Of a stretch of 64,000 nt of DNA, positions 23,086-32,420 are shown piece by piece. Numbering within the stretch: position 1 is the first letter of the stretch; every line of letters begins with the position of its first letter. This DNA comes from Candidatus Woykebacteria bacterium RBG_13_40_15 (GTDB lineage: Bacteria; Patescibacteria; Microgenomatia; Woykebacterales; RBG-16-39-9b): contig MHCP01000014.1 in the NCBI GenBank assembly GCA_001816655.1, positions 1-64,000 of the forward strand, in the 5' to 3' direction. The notes beneath the pieces were generated by a model. The model made no database searches and was not told the origin of the DNA. It saw nothing but the letters and a program-made list of their open reading frames with translations. The position numbers were made by a program, and so were the translations under genes.

Positions 23086-24857
23086 TCCGTAAAAGATTTT
23101 TATGGATTGAACTATTTCTGTTTGTTTTTGCGGCCGCTGTAATCGGCCGTTTATTTTATTGGCAAGTTATAAAATACGAAAGTTTTGTAGTTGCGGCGAA
23201 AAGTCAAACTGAGGACACAGTTTTTATTAGTGCAGAGCGTGGAAAAATACTTTCTTCAGACGGTTCAATACTTGTCTCCAATCAAAAAGCCTACTTACTT
23301 TACGCAGTTATACCAGAATTCAAAAAACTAAAGAAGGATAACCAAACATATGAAGATTTATCTAAAGAAAACGCTCAAAAAATAGCTGCTATTTTGTTGG
23401 AAGAGAAGTTGGTTGGTGTTCAAGGCGAGGATTTAGAGAAAATAAATCGGGATACTTTGAGGGAAAGTTTAAAGGAAACTATAATTTTTCAGCTCAAACA
23501 GCCAAACCTAGTTTGGGTTCCTTTAGCTAAAAAGGTCAGCGAAGAAACAAAGCAAAAAATAGAGGGTTTGAAAATAAAAGGGATTGGTTTCCAAGATGAT
23601 ACAAAGCGCTTCTATCCAGAAGGGGGAATCGGAGCTAATCTTTTTGGGTTTGTTGCAAAGGATGAGGCGGGGAATGATAAAGGGTATGCCGGTTTAGAAG
23701 GCTATTACGACGATAAGTTAAAAGGTAAAAGCGGCCGTTTAATTCAGGAGGTTGATTCTTTAGGTAGGCCTATTTTGATTGGTTCTTCAGTTGGGTCAAA
23801 TGCTTCTAACGGAGCTAATCTTCTAACGACAATTGATCGTACTGTACAATATACTGTTGAAAGAAAGCTTCAAGAGGGGGTAAAAAGATATGGGGCTAAG
23901 GCTGGAGCAATAATAGTTATGGATCCGGCTACTGGTGGGGTTCTTGCCAGTTCATCTTACCCAACGTTCAATTTACTAGACTCGACCAGTTCAAAGCCGG
24001 AAACTTACAGAAATTTAGGTATTTCCGAAGTTTATGAGCCAGGATCCATTTTTAAATCGATAACATCATCGGTTGGTTTAGATTCAAAAGCAATAGATAC
24101 CAGAACGGCATGCCCTTGTACCGGACCGCTTAATATCGCTGGGTATGAGGTACAAACTAGCAATAATAAATACTATCCAAATTCTACAATTGCTGAGATA
24201 CTTCAGCATTCTGATAATATTGGAGCAGCCTTTGTAGCCCAAAGAGTAGGCATAAATAAATTTTTAAAGTACGTTCAAGACTTTGGGTTCGGAGAGATTA
24301 CTGGTGTTGATTTACAAGGAGAAGAAGCAGGAATAATAAAAGAAAGAAAAAATTGGGGAGAAATAGATCTAGCCACTGCTGCATTTGGCCAAGGGTTATC
24401 TGTAACTGCTTTACAGATGGTTAGTGCGCTTTCCTCAATAGCGAACGATGGGGCATTGATGAAACCTTATGTGGTCAAAAAAATTGAAAGTCAATCTAAA
24501 ACAATTAATATTTCGCCAACAAAGGTTAGACAAGTGATACAACCGCCAACCGCTGAGGTAGTAAAGCAATTGCTTCTTGGAGCCGTAGAAAACGGAGAGG
24601 CAAAAAGAATAATTCCACATGGCTATAGAGTTGCTGGAAAGACTGGAACTGCCCAGGTTCCAATAGCAGGGCACTACTCCACTAAGACCACCGCCTCATT
24701 TGTTGGTTTTGGTCCGGTTGAAAGCCCGCGTTTTGCAATGATCGTGGTTTTATTTGAACCATCTGCTTCTATTTGGGCTTCTGAAACAAGCGAACCTCTC
24801 TTCTTTGAGATAACCAAGGAGCTGTACCCTTACTGGGGGATTCCTGTTCATCAATAA
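23082..24857 (+). CDS. ftsI: Septal peptidoglycan transpeptidase (class B PBP)
   Basis: 591 residues. An N-terminal membrane helix is followed by the PBP dimerisation part (SAERGKILSSDGSIL) and the transpeptidase domain. The serine active site SxxK is in EPGSIFKSITSS at about residue 320, SxN is SDN in LQHSDNIGAAF, and KTG is GKTGTAQVP near residue 520. It cross-links peptidoglycan stems at the septum with FtsW. No PASTA domains follow. Complete catalytic set; beta-lactam target. Confidence 0.94.
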   Translation: MIRKRFLWIELFLFVFAAAVIGRLFYWQVIKYESFVVAAKSQTEDTVFISAERGKILSSDGSILVSNQKAYLLYAVIPEFKKLKKDNQTYEDLSKENAQKIAAILLEEKLVGVQGEDLEKINRDTLRESLKETIIFQLKQPNLVWVPLAKKVSEETKQKIEGLKIKGIGFQDDTKRFYPEGGIGANLFGFVAKDEAGNDKGYAGLEGYYDDKLKGKSGRLIQEVDSLGRPILIGSSVGSNASNGANLLTTIDRTVQYTVERKLQEGVKRYGAKAGAIIVMDPATGGVLASSSYPTFNLLDSTSSKPETYRNLGISEVYEPGSIFKSITSSVGLDSKAIDTRTACPCTGPLNIAGYEVQTSNNKYYPNSTIAEILQHSDNIGAAFVAQRVGINKFLKYVQDFGFGEITGVDLQGEEAGIIKERKNWGEIDLATAAFGQGLSVTALQMVSALSSIANDGALMKPYVVKKIESQSKTINISPTKVRQVIQPPTAEVVKQLLLGAVENGEAKRIIPHGYRVAGKTGTAQVPIAGHYSTKTTASFVGFGPVESPRFAMIVVLFEPSASIWASETSEPLFFEITKELYPYWGIPVHQ

Positions 24858-24866
24858 AATATTGGT

Positions 24867-24903
24867 TTGCTAGCAACCTAGCTTTATGCTAAGATCTTAA
24901 GTT
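24867..24903 (+). promoter_or_regulatory. Leaderless-type promoter of murE
   Basis: TTGCTA (24867-24872), 17-bp spacer, TAAGAT (24890-24895), 8 nt to the ATG at 24904. Confidence 0.6.
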
Positions 24904-26199
24904 ATGTTTTCACTGTTAAAGAAGCTCTTACCAGAGCCCTTGAAAAACGTATACCATCTTTTGCAGGCTCTTTTCGGAGCTTTAATTTTTGGTTTTCCTA
25001 CCAGAAAATTGAAAGTAATTGGAATTACAGGTACTGATGGGAAAACTACCACTTGTTATCTGGTTAACCACATCTTGAACAAAGGAGGAAAACGTTCCTC
25101 AATGATTTCAACTGTTGAGGCTAAGATTGGCATGGAGCGTATTGAAACAGGGCTGCATGTTACAACCCCAAACCCAATAAGCGTGCAGAGACTTTTAGCC
25201 AAGATGGCAAAAGCCAAAAGTGAGTACGCAGTTTTAGAAGCAACTTCACACGGTTTAGCTCAAGAGAGGGTGGCTTTTGTTAACTTTTTTATTGGTTTAG
25301 TCACCAATGTGACTCACGAACATTTCGATTACCACAAGACCCACAGAAATTACTTGGCAGCAAAATCGAAAATATTGAAAGGAGTAACATATCGTTTCTT
25401 GAATGTTGATGATCGTTCCTACGAAAGTTTGAAGGATCAAGGAAGTGGGCAACTTGTAACGTTCGGTCTTAAAAATGAGGCTGATTTTGTGGCGAAAAAT
25501 ATTAGGAGGGACAGCAATCTTTTGCAGTTTGATATTGAATCTTTGGGTAAAAAGGACCAGAAAATAAGTATAAAATCAAATTTGATTGGGGAGTTTAATG
25601 TTTACAATATTCTTGCGGCGACTGCGGTTTGCCGGACTTTGGGAGTTGACCAGGCTAGTATTGCTTCAGCGATTGAAGATTTCAAAGGAGTTCCAGGGCG
25701 AATGCAGTTTATTGACGAAGGACAGGATTTTAGTGTGGTGGTCGATTTCGCCCATACCCCAGCTAGTCTTGAGGCAGCCCTTAAAAGCCTGAATAAAATA
25801 AAAAAAGGCAAAATTATTGCTATCTTTGGTTGTGCAGGAGAAAGAGATAGTGAAAAAAGACCAGTAATGGGTAAGATTGCAACACAGTTGGCGGACTATT
25901 GCATTTTTACCTCAGAAGATCCGCGAAGAGAGGATGTAAATCAAATTATTGAGCAAATGGCAAAAGGTGCACTGTCCGCAGGAGCGATTCCAAATCAGAC
26001 TTTTTGGAAAATTCCCGATCGCACCGAGGCTATTAATACAGCAATTCAAAGGCTTGCAACTGGCAGTGATATTGTGGCTATTTTTGGAAAAGGGCCGGAA
26101 AAGAGTATGAACATAAAAGGAAAAGAAATTCCTTGGAGTGATGAACAAACTGCTCACACCGGTTTAAAGGAAAGGTTAAAAAAACGATTGAGTCTATAG
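24904..26199 (+). CDS. murE: UDP-MurNAc-tripeptide synthetase
   Basis: 431 residues, shorter than the 480-500 usual because the N-terminal domain is reduced. The P-loop is GITGTDGKTTT at about residue 41, the central domain has LEATSHGLAQ and VTNVTHEHFDYH, and VPGRMQFIDEG opens the third domain. The specificity region reads SEDPRRED; a D-x-P-R core is usual in enzymes that add meso-diaminopimelate, so DAP is likelier than lysine. It adds the third stem residue in the cytoplasm. Confidence 0.93.
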   Translation: MFSLLKKLLPEPLKNVYHLLQALFGALIFGFPTRKLKVIGITGTDGKTTTCYLVNHILNKGGKRSSMISTVEAKIGMERIETGLHVTTPNPISVQRLLAKMAKAKSEYAVLEATSHGLAQERVAFVNFFIGLVTNVTHEHFDYHKTHRNYLAAKSKILKGVTYRFLNVDDRSYESLKDQGSGQLVTFGLKNEADFVAKNIRRDSNLLQFDIESLGKKDQKISIKSNLIGEFNVYNILAATAVCRTLGVDQASIASAIEDFKGVPGRMQFIDEGQDFSVVVDFAHTPASLEAALKSLNKIKKGKIIAIFGCAGERDSEKRPVMGKIATQLADYCIFTSEDPRREDVNQIIEQMAKGALSAGAIPNQTFWKIPDRTEAINTAIQRLATGSDIVAIFGKGPEKSMNIKGKEIPWSDEQTAHTGLKERLKKRLSL

Positions 26200-26246
26200 G
26201 TTGGAGACTTAAAAAAATCGAAGATTATCTAATCCGTTAAAGAAAG

Positions 26247-26993
26247 ATGCTTCAAAAAAATAAAAAAGACTTCTATTCCTCAGCTGCCTTCCAAGTTTTT
26301 AAAGAACTTACTTGCGGATTTTCAACAGTAGAATTCGGTAATATGAAACCTTCGATGGGTGTGAAGCAAAAAGCTATGGCTAACCAGAAAAAATTCCTAA
26401 AAACACTTTTGATAGGTAGGGAGCTGATAGACTGCCAACAAGTTCACGGAAACAACATTTCTATAGCTGACCAAACTAGTATTGGAAAAACTGTTAAGCA
26501 TTCAGACGGTTTGGTAACAAAAGAAAAAAATTTATTTTTGGCAATTTATGTCGCTGATTGTCTACCTATTTTAGCTTACGATCCAAAAAAACAAGTCTGC
26601 GGAATTGCCCACGCCGGTTGGCGGGGAACTATTGGAAAAATAGCTAAAAATTTAATCAACCATTTTAAAAAATTAGGCTCGAAGCCGATAGATATAAAAA
26701 TTGTGTTTGGTCCTTGTCTTGATTTTTGCCACTACGAAATAAAAGAAGACGTTGCAAATAAATTTCGTGATGCCGGCTTGGAAAAAGCGATTTTGGAAAG
26801 CGTTTCTGGTAAAATTTACTTAGATTTAAGGACTGCGAACCTAATTCAACTTAAAGAGGCTGGAGTGTTATTAAGTAATATTGACTTGAATAGAAGAGCC
26901 TGTACTTACGAAATGGAAGATTTTTACTCGTTTCGTAGAGAGAAAGAAAATTTGCGTGGGAAAACTGCTGCTGTTATTGGAATTAATAATTAA
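26247..26993 (+). CDS. pgeF: Peptidoglycan editing factor / YfiH-family protein
   Basis: 248 residues of the laccase-domain (DUF152) family. Diagnostic are QQVHGNNI, ADCLPILAYD, IAHAGWRGTIGKI and FGPCLDFCHYEI, which hold the metal-binding His and Cys residues. Members remove misplaced L-Ser from UDP-MurNAc (PgeF) and also act as purine nucleoside phosphorylases. Position between murE and murC supports the peptidoglycan role here. Confidence 0.9.
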   Translation: MLQKNKKDFYSSAAFQVFKELTCGFSTVEFGNMKPSMGVKQKAMANQKKFLKTLLIGRELIDCQQVHGNNISIADQTSIGKTVKHSDGLVTKEKNLFLAIYVADCLPILAYDPKKQVCGIAHAGWRGTIGKIAKNLINHFKKLGSKPIDIKIVFGPCLDFCHYEIKEDVANKFRDAGLEKAILESVSGKIYLDLRTANLIQLKEAGVLLSNIDLNRRACTYEMEDFYSFRREKENLRGKTAAVIGINN

Positions 26994-27005
26994 GGATTAA
27001 AAATA

Positions 27006-27051
27006 GATCGCTTCGCGATCTGCGCTTTCGGCTAAGGATCGCTTCGCGATC
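27006..27051. repeat. Twin palindromes before murC
   Basis: GATCGCTTCGCGATC occurs at 27006-27020 and again at 27037-27051; each is a hairpin. They fill the space between pgeF and murC and look like a REP-type repeat rather than a promoter. Confidence 0.75.
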
Positions 27052-27067
27052 TGTTGTTCTGCGAACA

Positions 27068-28336
27068 ATGAAAACTAAAAAAATTCATTTTATGGGGGTT
27101 GGTGGAACTGGCTGTTCAGCTGTTTATTTTATCGCTAAAAGTTTGGGGTACTCTGTTTCAGGCTGCGACAAGGAAATTTCTAGGTTTATTGGAACCGAAA
27201 AAGGAATCCAAAAAGGCCACAACGCCTTGCATCTAGTCGGAGTAGACTCTTTAGTTTACTCTCCTGCTATTCCAGCCCTCGATCCTCAAAACCCTGAATT
27301 ATTATCTGCCAAAGCTAGAGGTGTAGAAACTATGCCTTGGGAGAGGTTTGTTGCAAGGGAATTCCTGAAGGATAAGTTTGTTATTGCGGTGTCCGGTACC
27401 CATGGCAAAAGCACGACAACGGCGATGATTGCCACGATTCTAGAGAAAGCAGGTTTAGATCCGACTTGTTTAGTTGGGGCTATTGTAAATAGTTGGGGCC
27501 GAAATTTTCGTGTGGGAAAATCGAAATACTTTGTAATTGAGGCAGATGAGTACGGGGAAAAATTTTTAGAATTTTCCGCGGATGCCGCTGTCATTACAAA
27601 TATTGATTTTGATCACCCTGAGTATTTCAAAAACTTAGGAGAGGTGGAACTGGCATTTGAGAAGTTTGTTAAAAATACAAAGGAAGGCTCGATCCTCATG
27701 ACTGGCCCTGGTGTTAATATTCAAAATCCTAATGGTGAGACACTGAGAGTGGTATCCAACGGTTTTAATCTTAAGTTAATTGGGGAGTTTAATAAAACTA
27801 ATGCAGCACTTGCTGCGTCGGTTGCGCGGAAGCTGGGTATTTCCGAAGAAACAATAAAAAGCGCGTTGGAGAGCTTTTCAGGACTTGTTAGGCGATTCGA
27901 GTTTAAAGGCGAGGAAAAGGGTGTGGCCGTTTTTGATGATTACGCCCACCATCCAACCGCCGCTCTCGAGACCTTAAAAGCCGTAAGAGAAAGGTTCCCA
28001 GACAAAAAAATCTGGTTAGTTTTTCAGCCCCACCTTTTTACGAGAACCAAGGCTCTTTTTGGCCAGTTTAAAGAAGCCTTTGAAAAAGCACCAGTTGATG
28101 AAATAATTCTGGTTGATATTTTTGCTGCAAGAGAAAAAGATACCGGAGAAATAAATAGTGGGGACCTCGCAAAAAGTATTGAAGGAAGGGAAGTAAAATA
28201 TATCCCAGAGATAGAAGAAGCTGCAATTTACTTAGTGAAAGAAGTTTCTGCAGGAGACCTTGTAGTTTCTATGGGTGCTGGTGGTATCTCAAAGCTATCA
28301 GAAATTTTGCTAAAAAAATTAAAAGGAAAAGGATGA
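27068..28336 (+). CDS. murC: UDP-N-acetylmuramate-L-alanine ligase
   Basis: 422 residues. HFMGVGGTGCSAV is the N-terminal nucleotide-sugar loop, SGTHGKSTTTAMI the ATP P-loop at about residue 114, EADEY and TNIDFDHPEYF the catalytic middle motifs, and DYAHHPTAALETLKAV opens domain 3. It adds L-Ala to UDP-MurNAc. The twin palindromes lie just upstream and no clear promoter is seen, so it may be read through from pgeF. It overlaps murB by 4 bp. Confidence 0.95.
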   Translation: MKTKKIHFMGVGGTGCSAVYFIAKSLGYSVSGCDKEISRFIGTEKGIQKGHNALHLVGVDSLVYSPAIPALDPQNPELLSAKARGVETMPWERFVAREFLKDKFVIAVSGTHGKSTTTAMIATILEKAGLDPTCLVGAIVNSWGRNFRVGKSKYFVIEADEYGEKFLEFSADAAVITNIDFDHPEYFKNLGEVELAFEKFVKNTKEGSILMTGPGVNIQNPNGETLRVVSNGFNLKLIGEFNKTNAALAASVARKLGISEETIKSALESFSGLVRRFEFKGEEKGVAVFDDYAHHPTAALETLKAVRERFPDKKIWLVFQPHLFTRTKALFGQFKEAFEKAPVDEIILVDIFAAREKDTGEINSGDLAKSIEGREVKYIPEIEEAAIYLVKEVSAGDLVVSMGAGGISKLSEILLKKLKGKG

Positions 28337-29229
28337 GCAAAGAGCTAATCAAGAAACTTGGATTTAATCGAATAAAACTTAATGAACCGTTGTCAGAGCA
28401 CACTTTTATTCAAGCGGGAGGACCGGCCGATTTCTATTATGAAGCGAAAATTTCAGAAGAACTAAAAGAGGCTGCAAAAGCGGCAGCTGCCGAAAAAATT
28501 CCTTTTGTGGTGATTGGTGCTGGTGGTAATATTTTAGCTTCGGATAAGGGGTTTCGAGGATTGGTAATAAAGAATTCTTCAGAAAATATCAAATTTTCGC
28601 CATTTGATTTTGTTGAGGTGGATTCAGGGGTAAACAATAGTGAATTAATCACCGCTGCAAAGGATAGAGGCCTCACTGGTTTAGAAAGACTAATCAAAGT
28701 TCCGGGAACGGTCGGCGGTGCAATATACATGAATGCAGGGGATACAGCAAAATCTGAGTTTTTTGGGGATTTAGTTGAAACAGTGGCCGTCCTTGATCAA
28801 AATGGTGAGGTAAAAAAGTTGGGAAAAGAAGATTGCGGCTTTGCATATCGCACGTCTCGTTTTCAAGGTAGCGGCGAGATAATTTTGAGCGCCAGCATAC
28901 AATTAAAACAGGCTACAAAAGAAGAGATAGAAAGTAAGGCGAAGGACGTTTTAGTTCGAAAAATGAATCAGCCGACTGGTCCTTCAATGGGGTCAATTTT
29001 CAAAAACCCACCTGGAAATTTCGCTGGTAAGCTAATTGATGAAGCAGGTTTAAAAGGAAAAGAGGTAGGCAGTGCAAAAATATCGGAAAAACATGCAAAT
29101 TATATAATCAATGAAGGTAGTGCTAAGGCTTCAGATGTAAAAGCTTTAGTAGATTTGGCAAAATCAGAAGTTAAAAAGAAATTTGGAATCGACCTCCAAG
29201 AAGAAATCCGCTATGTTGGGGAGTGGTGA
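28333..29229 (+). CDS. murB: UDP-N-acetylenolpyruvoylglucosamine reductase
   Basis: 298 residues. FAD-binding half: FIQAGGPADFYYEA, VIGAGGNILASDKGF and VPGTVGGAIYMNAG. Substrate half: YRTSRFQG, and GPSMGSIFKNPPG with the catalytic Ser, followed by AGKLIDEAGLKG, which marks a type I enzyme. It reduces the enolpyruvyl group made by MurA. Start overlaps the murC stop; its stop lies in the stem of a bidirectional terminator. Confidence 0.95.
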   Translation: MSKELIKKLGFNRIKLNEPLSEHTFIQAGGPADFYYEAKISEELKEAAKAAAAEKIPFVVIGAGGNILASDKGFRGLVIKNSSENIKFSPFDFVEVDSGVNNSELITAAKDRGLTGLERLIKVPGTVGGAIYMNAGDTAKSEFFGDLVETVAVLDQNGEVKKLGKEDCGFAYRTSRFQGSGEIILSASIQLKQATKEEIESKAKDVLVRKMNQPTGPSMGSIFKNPPGNFAGKLIDEAGLKGKEVGSAKISEKHANYIINEGSAKASDVKALVDLAKSEVKKKFGIDLQEEIRYVGEW

Positions 29230-29260
29230 GGAACCGCACCGATATTCAGCACGGTTCCTC
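29228..29260. terminator. Bidirectional hairpin between murB and a convergent gene
   Basis: GAGGAACCG (29228-29236) pairs perfectly with CGGTTCCTC (29252-29260). It includes the murB stop and faces the minus-strand gene at 29285. Confidence 0.75.
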
Positions 29261-29284
29261 AAATCGGTAGTTGGGTGGTAGGTC

Positions 29285-29686
29285 TTATTGATCGTGGCAG
29301 GTACAGGGAAACTCGAAATCTCCGAAGAAGTGCCTCGGATGATCGTTGTGTACGTGGCAATCAAGGGCCTGACGGCCAGGGTAATCCTGGCACAGGCATT
29401 CTTGAGGGTACGGTAGGGTTTTCAGAACTGCCACGATTTTGTCCTCGACCTCAGGCCGTAGCCTTGCTTCCAAGCTGTGCAGGCACATAAGCTGCAATGT
29501 GGAATTGAATTCGTCGGGATCCTCGCAGGACAGGAGGAGCACCTGCGCGTCTCTGCTTTCCATTGGGCCTGGTTCATCTCGTCCTTGGACTCGCCATCGT
29601 TGCCCCCAGGCTTCTAACCTTTTGGTGTCTGGATTGAACCTGACTTCTACCGGTGCTAGTTCGATCGCCGTGCTTGTTTGCGACAT
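29285..29686 (-). CDS. Hypothetical GC-rich protein with Cys/His-rich tail
   Basis: 133 residues, no recognised family. The first 95 residues look soluble; the last 40 hold ECLCQDY, DCHVHNDH and FPCTCHDQ, five Cys and four His that could bind one or two metal ions. GGAGGGAG lies before the ATG on the minus strand, and TTGACC with TATTAT 18 bp apart further upstream forms its promoter. Codon use is much more GC-rich than in the mur genes on both sides, so it is an inserted single-gene cassette that reads against the cluster. Confidence 0.7.
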   Translation of the reverse strand: MSQTSTAIELAPVEVRFNPDTKRLEAWGQRWRVQGRDEPGPMESRDAQVLLLSCEDPDEFNSTLQLMCLHSLEARLRPEVEDKIVAVLKTLPYPQECLCQDYPGRQALDCHVHNDHPRHFFGDFEFPCTCHDQ

Positions 29687-29795
29687 ACGGCTCCCTCCTC
29701 AGGATGGGTTTGATACTTCTCCAGCTCTTCTAACTAGGGAATAATAACAGAGCTAATCCCCCTCGGTCAACTATTAAGTTGTTTGACCAGGTTTC

Positions 29796-29831
29796 TTGCA
29801 ATCTACTACTTGCTAGCTTAAAATTAGGGAC
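29796..29831 (+). promoter_or_regulatory. Leaderless-type promoter of murA
   Basis: TTGCAA (29796-29801), 17-bp spacer, TAAAAT (29819-29824), 7 nt to the ATG at 29832. It restarts the mur cluster after the inserted gene. Confidence 0.65.
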
Positions 29832-31148
29832 ATGGCAAAATACATTATTGAGGGTGGCTTTCCCTTGAAAGGGAAAGTAGCTGTTCCTGGGGCGAAAAAT
29901 GCCGGTTTTAAGTTAATAATTGCGAGCCTTCTTTCCGATGAAATTTCCACTCTAAGTAACATTTCTTATATCCGCGACGTTATTTCAGTCAAAAAAATAA
30001 TTGAGGCTTTGGGTGCAAAAGTTGCGTTTTCCGATGACACAATGCAGATTAGCGGTGGAATTAAAACTTGGGAAGTACCAGCCGAACTTGGAATAGCTTC
30101 GCGGGCTTCTTTTATGTATTTGCCGGTTCTTCTGCATAGATTTAAAAAGGGAAAAGTTAATCTTCCTGTTGGCGATAAAATTGGTGATCGTCCGATAAAC
30201 TGGTTTCTTGATGGTTTAAAGAAAATGGGGGCGGCTATTGTTGAGAATGATGGTTTAGTCGAAGTTACCGCTCCAAACGGCCTTTCTGGCTGCAACTATA
30301 CTTTTCCAAAAAATTCTCATACCGGAACTGAAGGTTTGATAATGGCAGCAGCTCTTGCTAGCGGAAAAACTAAGTTAGAAAATTCAGCTGCCGAGCCTGA
30401 AATTGATGATTTAATTGCCTTTTTGAACAAAATGGGAGCAAAAATCAGGCGGGTTTCGGAACGAACGATTGAGATTGAAGGAGTAGTTTCTTTGAAAGGC
30501 GCTGTTCATAAGGTAATGCCAGACCGAAATGAAGTTGTGACTTTTGGTTGTATTGCTCTGGGTACCAAAGGGGACATTGAAATAGAAAACGCTAACCCTC
30601 AGGTCATTAAGGCATTTCTCGAAAAAGTTAAAGAGGCCGGTGGTGGAGTTGAAATGGCAGAGGGGGGCCTGCGTATTTTTTACAAAGGGGACTTAAAATC
30701 AACTAATGTCGAGACGAAACCGTATCCTGGTTTTATGACAGACTGGCAGAGTCTATGGACGGCTTTAATGACTCAAAACTTTGGAGAATCGACTGTTCAT
30801 GAAACAATCTTTGAAAATCGTTTTGGTTTTGTCCCAAGCTTGCAAAAAATGGGAGCAAAGATTGAATTATTTTCCCCGAAGGTTACTAACCCAGCTAGTT
30901 TTTATAACTTTGATTGGAAAAGCGAATCTGAAAAATATCCTCACGCAGCAAAAATTTTTGGCCCAACAAGGCTGAAAGGTAGTGATTTGGAAGTTACCGA
31001 CATTAGAGCTGGTGCAACTCTTGTCTTTGCGGCACTTGCAGCAGAGGGCGAAAGTAGCCTTTCTGGTATAGAGCATATCGAAAGAGGTTACGAAGACTTA
31101 GAAGGAAGGCTTGAACGTTTAGGCGCTAGAATCGGAAAGATAGAGTAG
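29832..31148 (+). CDS. murA: UDP-GlcNAc enolpyruvyl transferase with Cys-to-Asp change
   Basis: 438 residues. VPGAKNAGFK is the N-terminal signature with the Lys-Asn pair, and TDWQSLWTALMTQ and ATLVFAALAAEGES are typical C-terminal parts. In the mobile catalytic loop, where most MurA read GGCAIGARP, this protein reads VGDKIGDRP: the fosfomycin-target Cys is Asp. The same change in Mycobacterium and Chlamydia keeps activity and gives fosfomycin resistance. It makes the first committed step of peptidoglycan synthesis. Confidence 0.95.
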   Translation: MAKYIIEGGFPLKGKVAVPGAKNAGFKLIIASLLSDEISTLSNISYIRDVISVKKIIEALGAKVAFSDDTMQISGGIKTWEVPAELGIASRASFMYLPVLLHRFKKGKVNLPVGDKIGDRPINWFLDGLKKMGAAIVENDGLVEVTAPNGLSGCNYTFPKNSHTGTEGLIMAAALASGKTKLENSAAEPEIDDLIAFLNKMGAKIRRVSERTIEIEGVVSLKGAVHKVMPDRNEVVTFGCIALGTKGDIEIENANPQVIKAFLEKVKEAGGGVEMAEGGLRIFYKGDLKSTNVETKPYPGFMTDWQSLWTALMTQNFGESTVHETIFENRFGFVPSLQKMGAKIELFSPKVTNPASFYNFDWKSESEKYPHAAKIFGPTRLKGSDLEVTDIRAGATLVFAALAAEGESSLSGIEHIERGYEDLEGRLERLGARIGKIE

Positions 31149-31157
31149 GGCTATTTT

Positions 31158-32357
31158 ATGAATGGCAGATTTTTCAAAAAAATTTTACATACCGGACGGA
31201 GATTTGCGGCCAAGTTTTGGATGTTGACTCATTCAAAAGTACAGGTAATAGGAATTACAGGAAGTTATGGTAAAACGTATACTACGAGTGCCATTAGTAG
31301 TGTACTTTCGGAAAAATACAAAGTTCTACAAACTGATATTAACCTCGATACTCTTTATAATGTTCCAATTACAGTTTTAAAACTTTCTGATCAACAAAAA
31401 TTAGTTTTAGAGTACGGTATTGATCATCCAAAGGAAATGAGCGGGCATCTTTTTGTAGTAAAGCCGTCTATCGCAGTGATAACTGGTATTACACCAGTTC
31501 ACGCCGACCCCGCTCATTTAGGATCCCTGGAAAACATTGTTAAGGAAAAAGGAAAGTTAGCTGAAGCTGCCTCAAAAAGGAAGGGTTGGATAGTAGCAAA
31601 CTGGGATGATCAACTTGCAAGAAGAATTGCAGAGAGTGTAAAGGGAAAAATTATTTTCTACGGAAAAAACAGGTATCACTGCCAGTTTTGGGCCTCTCAC
31701 ATAAAGGTTCTTTCAAAAGGAACAAGCTTCAAAATGCATTTCAAAGGCCAAAGCCATAATGTCAAATTACAACTTATAGGTAAACATCACGTATATACAG
31801 CGATGGCTGCTGTTGCTGTAGGGTACCTTTGTGATCTTAAATGGAGGGAAATAATTCGAGGCTTAGAAAAAGTTAAACCGCTTCCCGGTCGTGGCAACAT
31901 TGAACTTGGTCCTAAAGAATCAATAGTTTTCAATGATTCGCGTCGGGCTAACCCCGCTTCAACGGTTGCGGGGCTCCAAACCTTGGCGGACTTTCCGGCA
32001 AAAAGAAAAATTGCCGTTCTTGGAGAGATGGGGGAGCTTGGTGACTATTCCGAGGAAGGACATCGCAGCGTTGGTAGAAAGGCGGCGGAAACAAAACCTG
32101 ATTATTTGATTTGTGTTGGAGAGCAGACCAAATATATTGCTGATGAAGCCGAAAAAGGAATGAAAAAAGGGAAGGTAATTTGGGTCAAAGATGTATTTGA
32201 AGCTGCTGGAGCTCTCTCTGGGGTTTTGAAAAAAGGCGACCTCTGGTATTTGAAGGGCTCTCTGTTGAAACACTTAGAGCGGATCCCTCTAATTCTAGAA
32301 GGCAAAGATGTTGATCCTGACGAAATCGCTTCAAAACGCTACGAAGTCTACACTTAA
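31158..32357 (+). CDS. murF: Mur ligase, MurF-type
   Basis: 399 residues. P-loop GITGSYGKTYTTSAI at about residue 31; EYGIDHPKEMSGH, TGITPVHADPAHLGS and VANWDDQ are central-domain motifs; GRGNIELG and FNDSRRANPAS open the C-terminal domain, as in MurF (NDSYNANP in many). It lacks most of the N-terminal UDP-binding domain, so it is shorter than the usual 450. It should add D-Ala-D-Ala to the tripeptide; no ddl gene is in the window. Confidence 0.85.
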   Translation: MNGRFFKKILHTGRRFAAKFWMLTHSKVQVIGITGSYGKTYTTSAISSVLSEKYKVLQTDINLDTLYNVPITVLKLSDQQKLVLEYGIDHPKEMSGHLFVVKPSIAVITGITPVHADPAHLGSLENIVKEKGKLAEAASKRKGWIVANWDDQLARRIAESVKGKIIFYGKNRYHCQFWASHIKVLSKGTSFKMHFKGQSHNVKLQLIGKHHVYTAMAAVAVGYLCDLKWREIIRGLEKVKPLPGRGNIELGPKESIVFNDSRRANPASTVAGLQTLADFPAKRKIAVLGEMGELGDYSEEGHRSVGRKAAETKPDYLICVGEQTKYIADEAEKGMKKGKVIWVKDVFEAAGALSGVLKKGDLWYLKGSLLKHLERIPLILEGKDVDPDEIASKRYEVYT

Positions 32358-32382
32358 TTCTGCATTCTTAAGTCCCTGTAGT

Positions 32383-32420
32383 TTGCTTGAAAGCCAGTCA
32401 AGTGGTAAAATCAAGCCTAC
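32383..32420 (+). promoter_or_regulatory. Near-leaderless promoter of mraY
   Basis: TTGCTT (32383-32388), 17-bp spacer, TAAAAT (32406-32411), 9 nt to the ATG at 32421. Confidence 0.6.

Noticed and set aside
29439..29744. Plus-strand frame opposite the GC-rich gene at 29285
   Set aside because: The minus-strand gene has promoter, ribosome site and terminator; this one has none.
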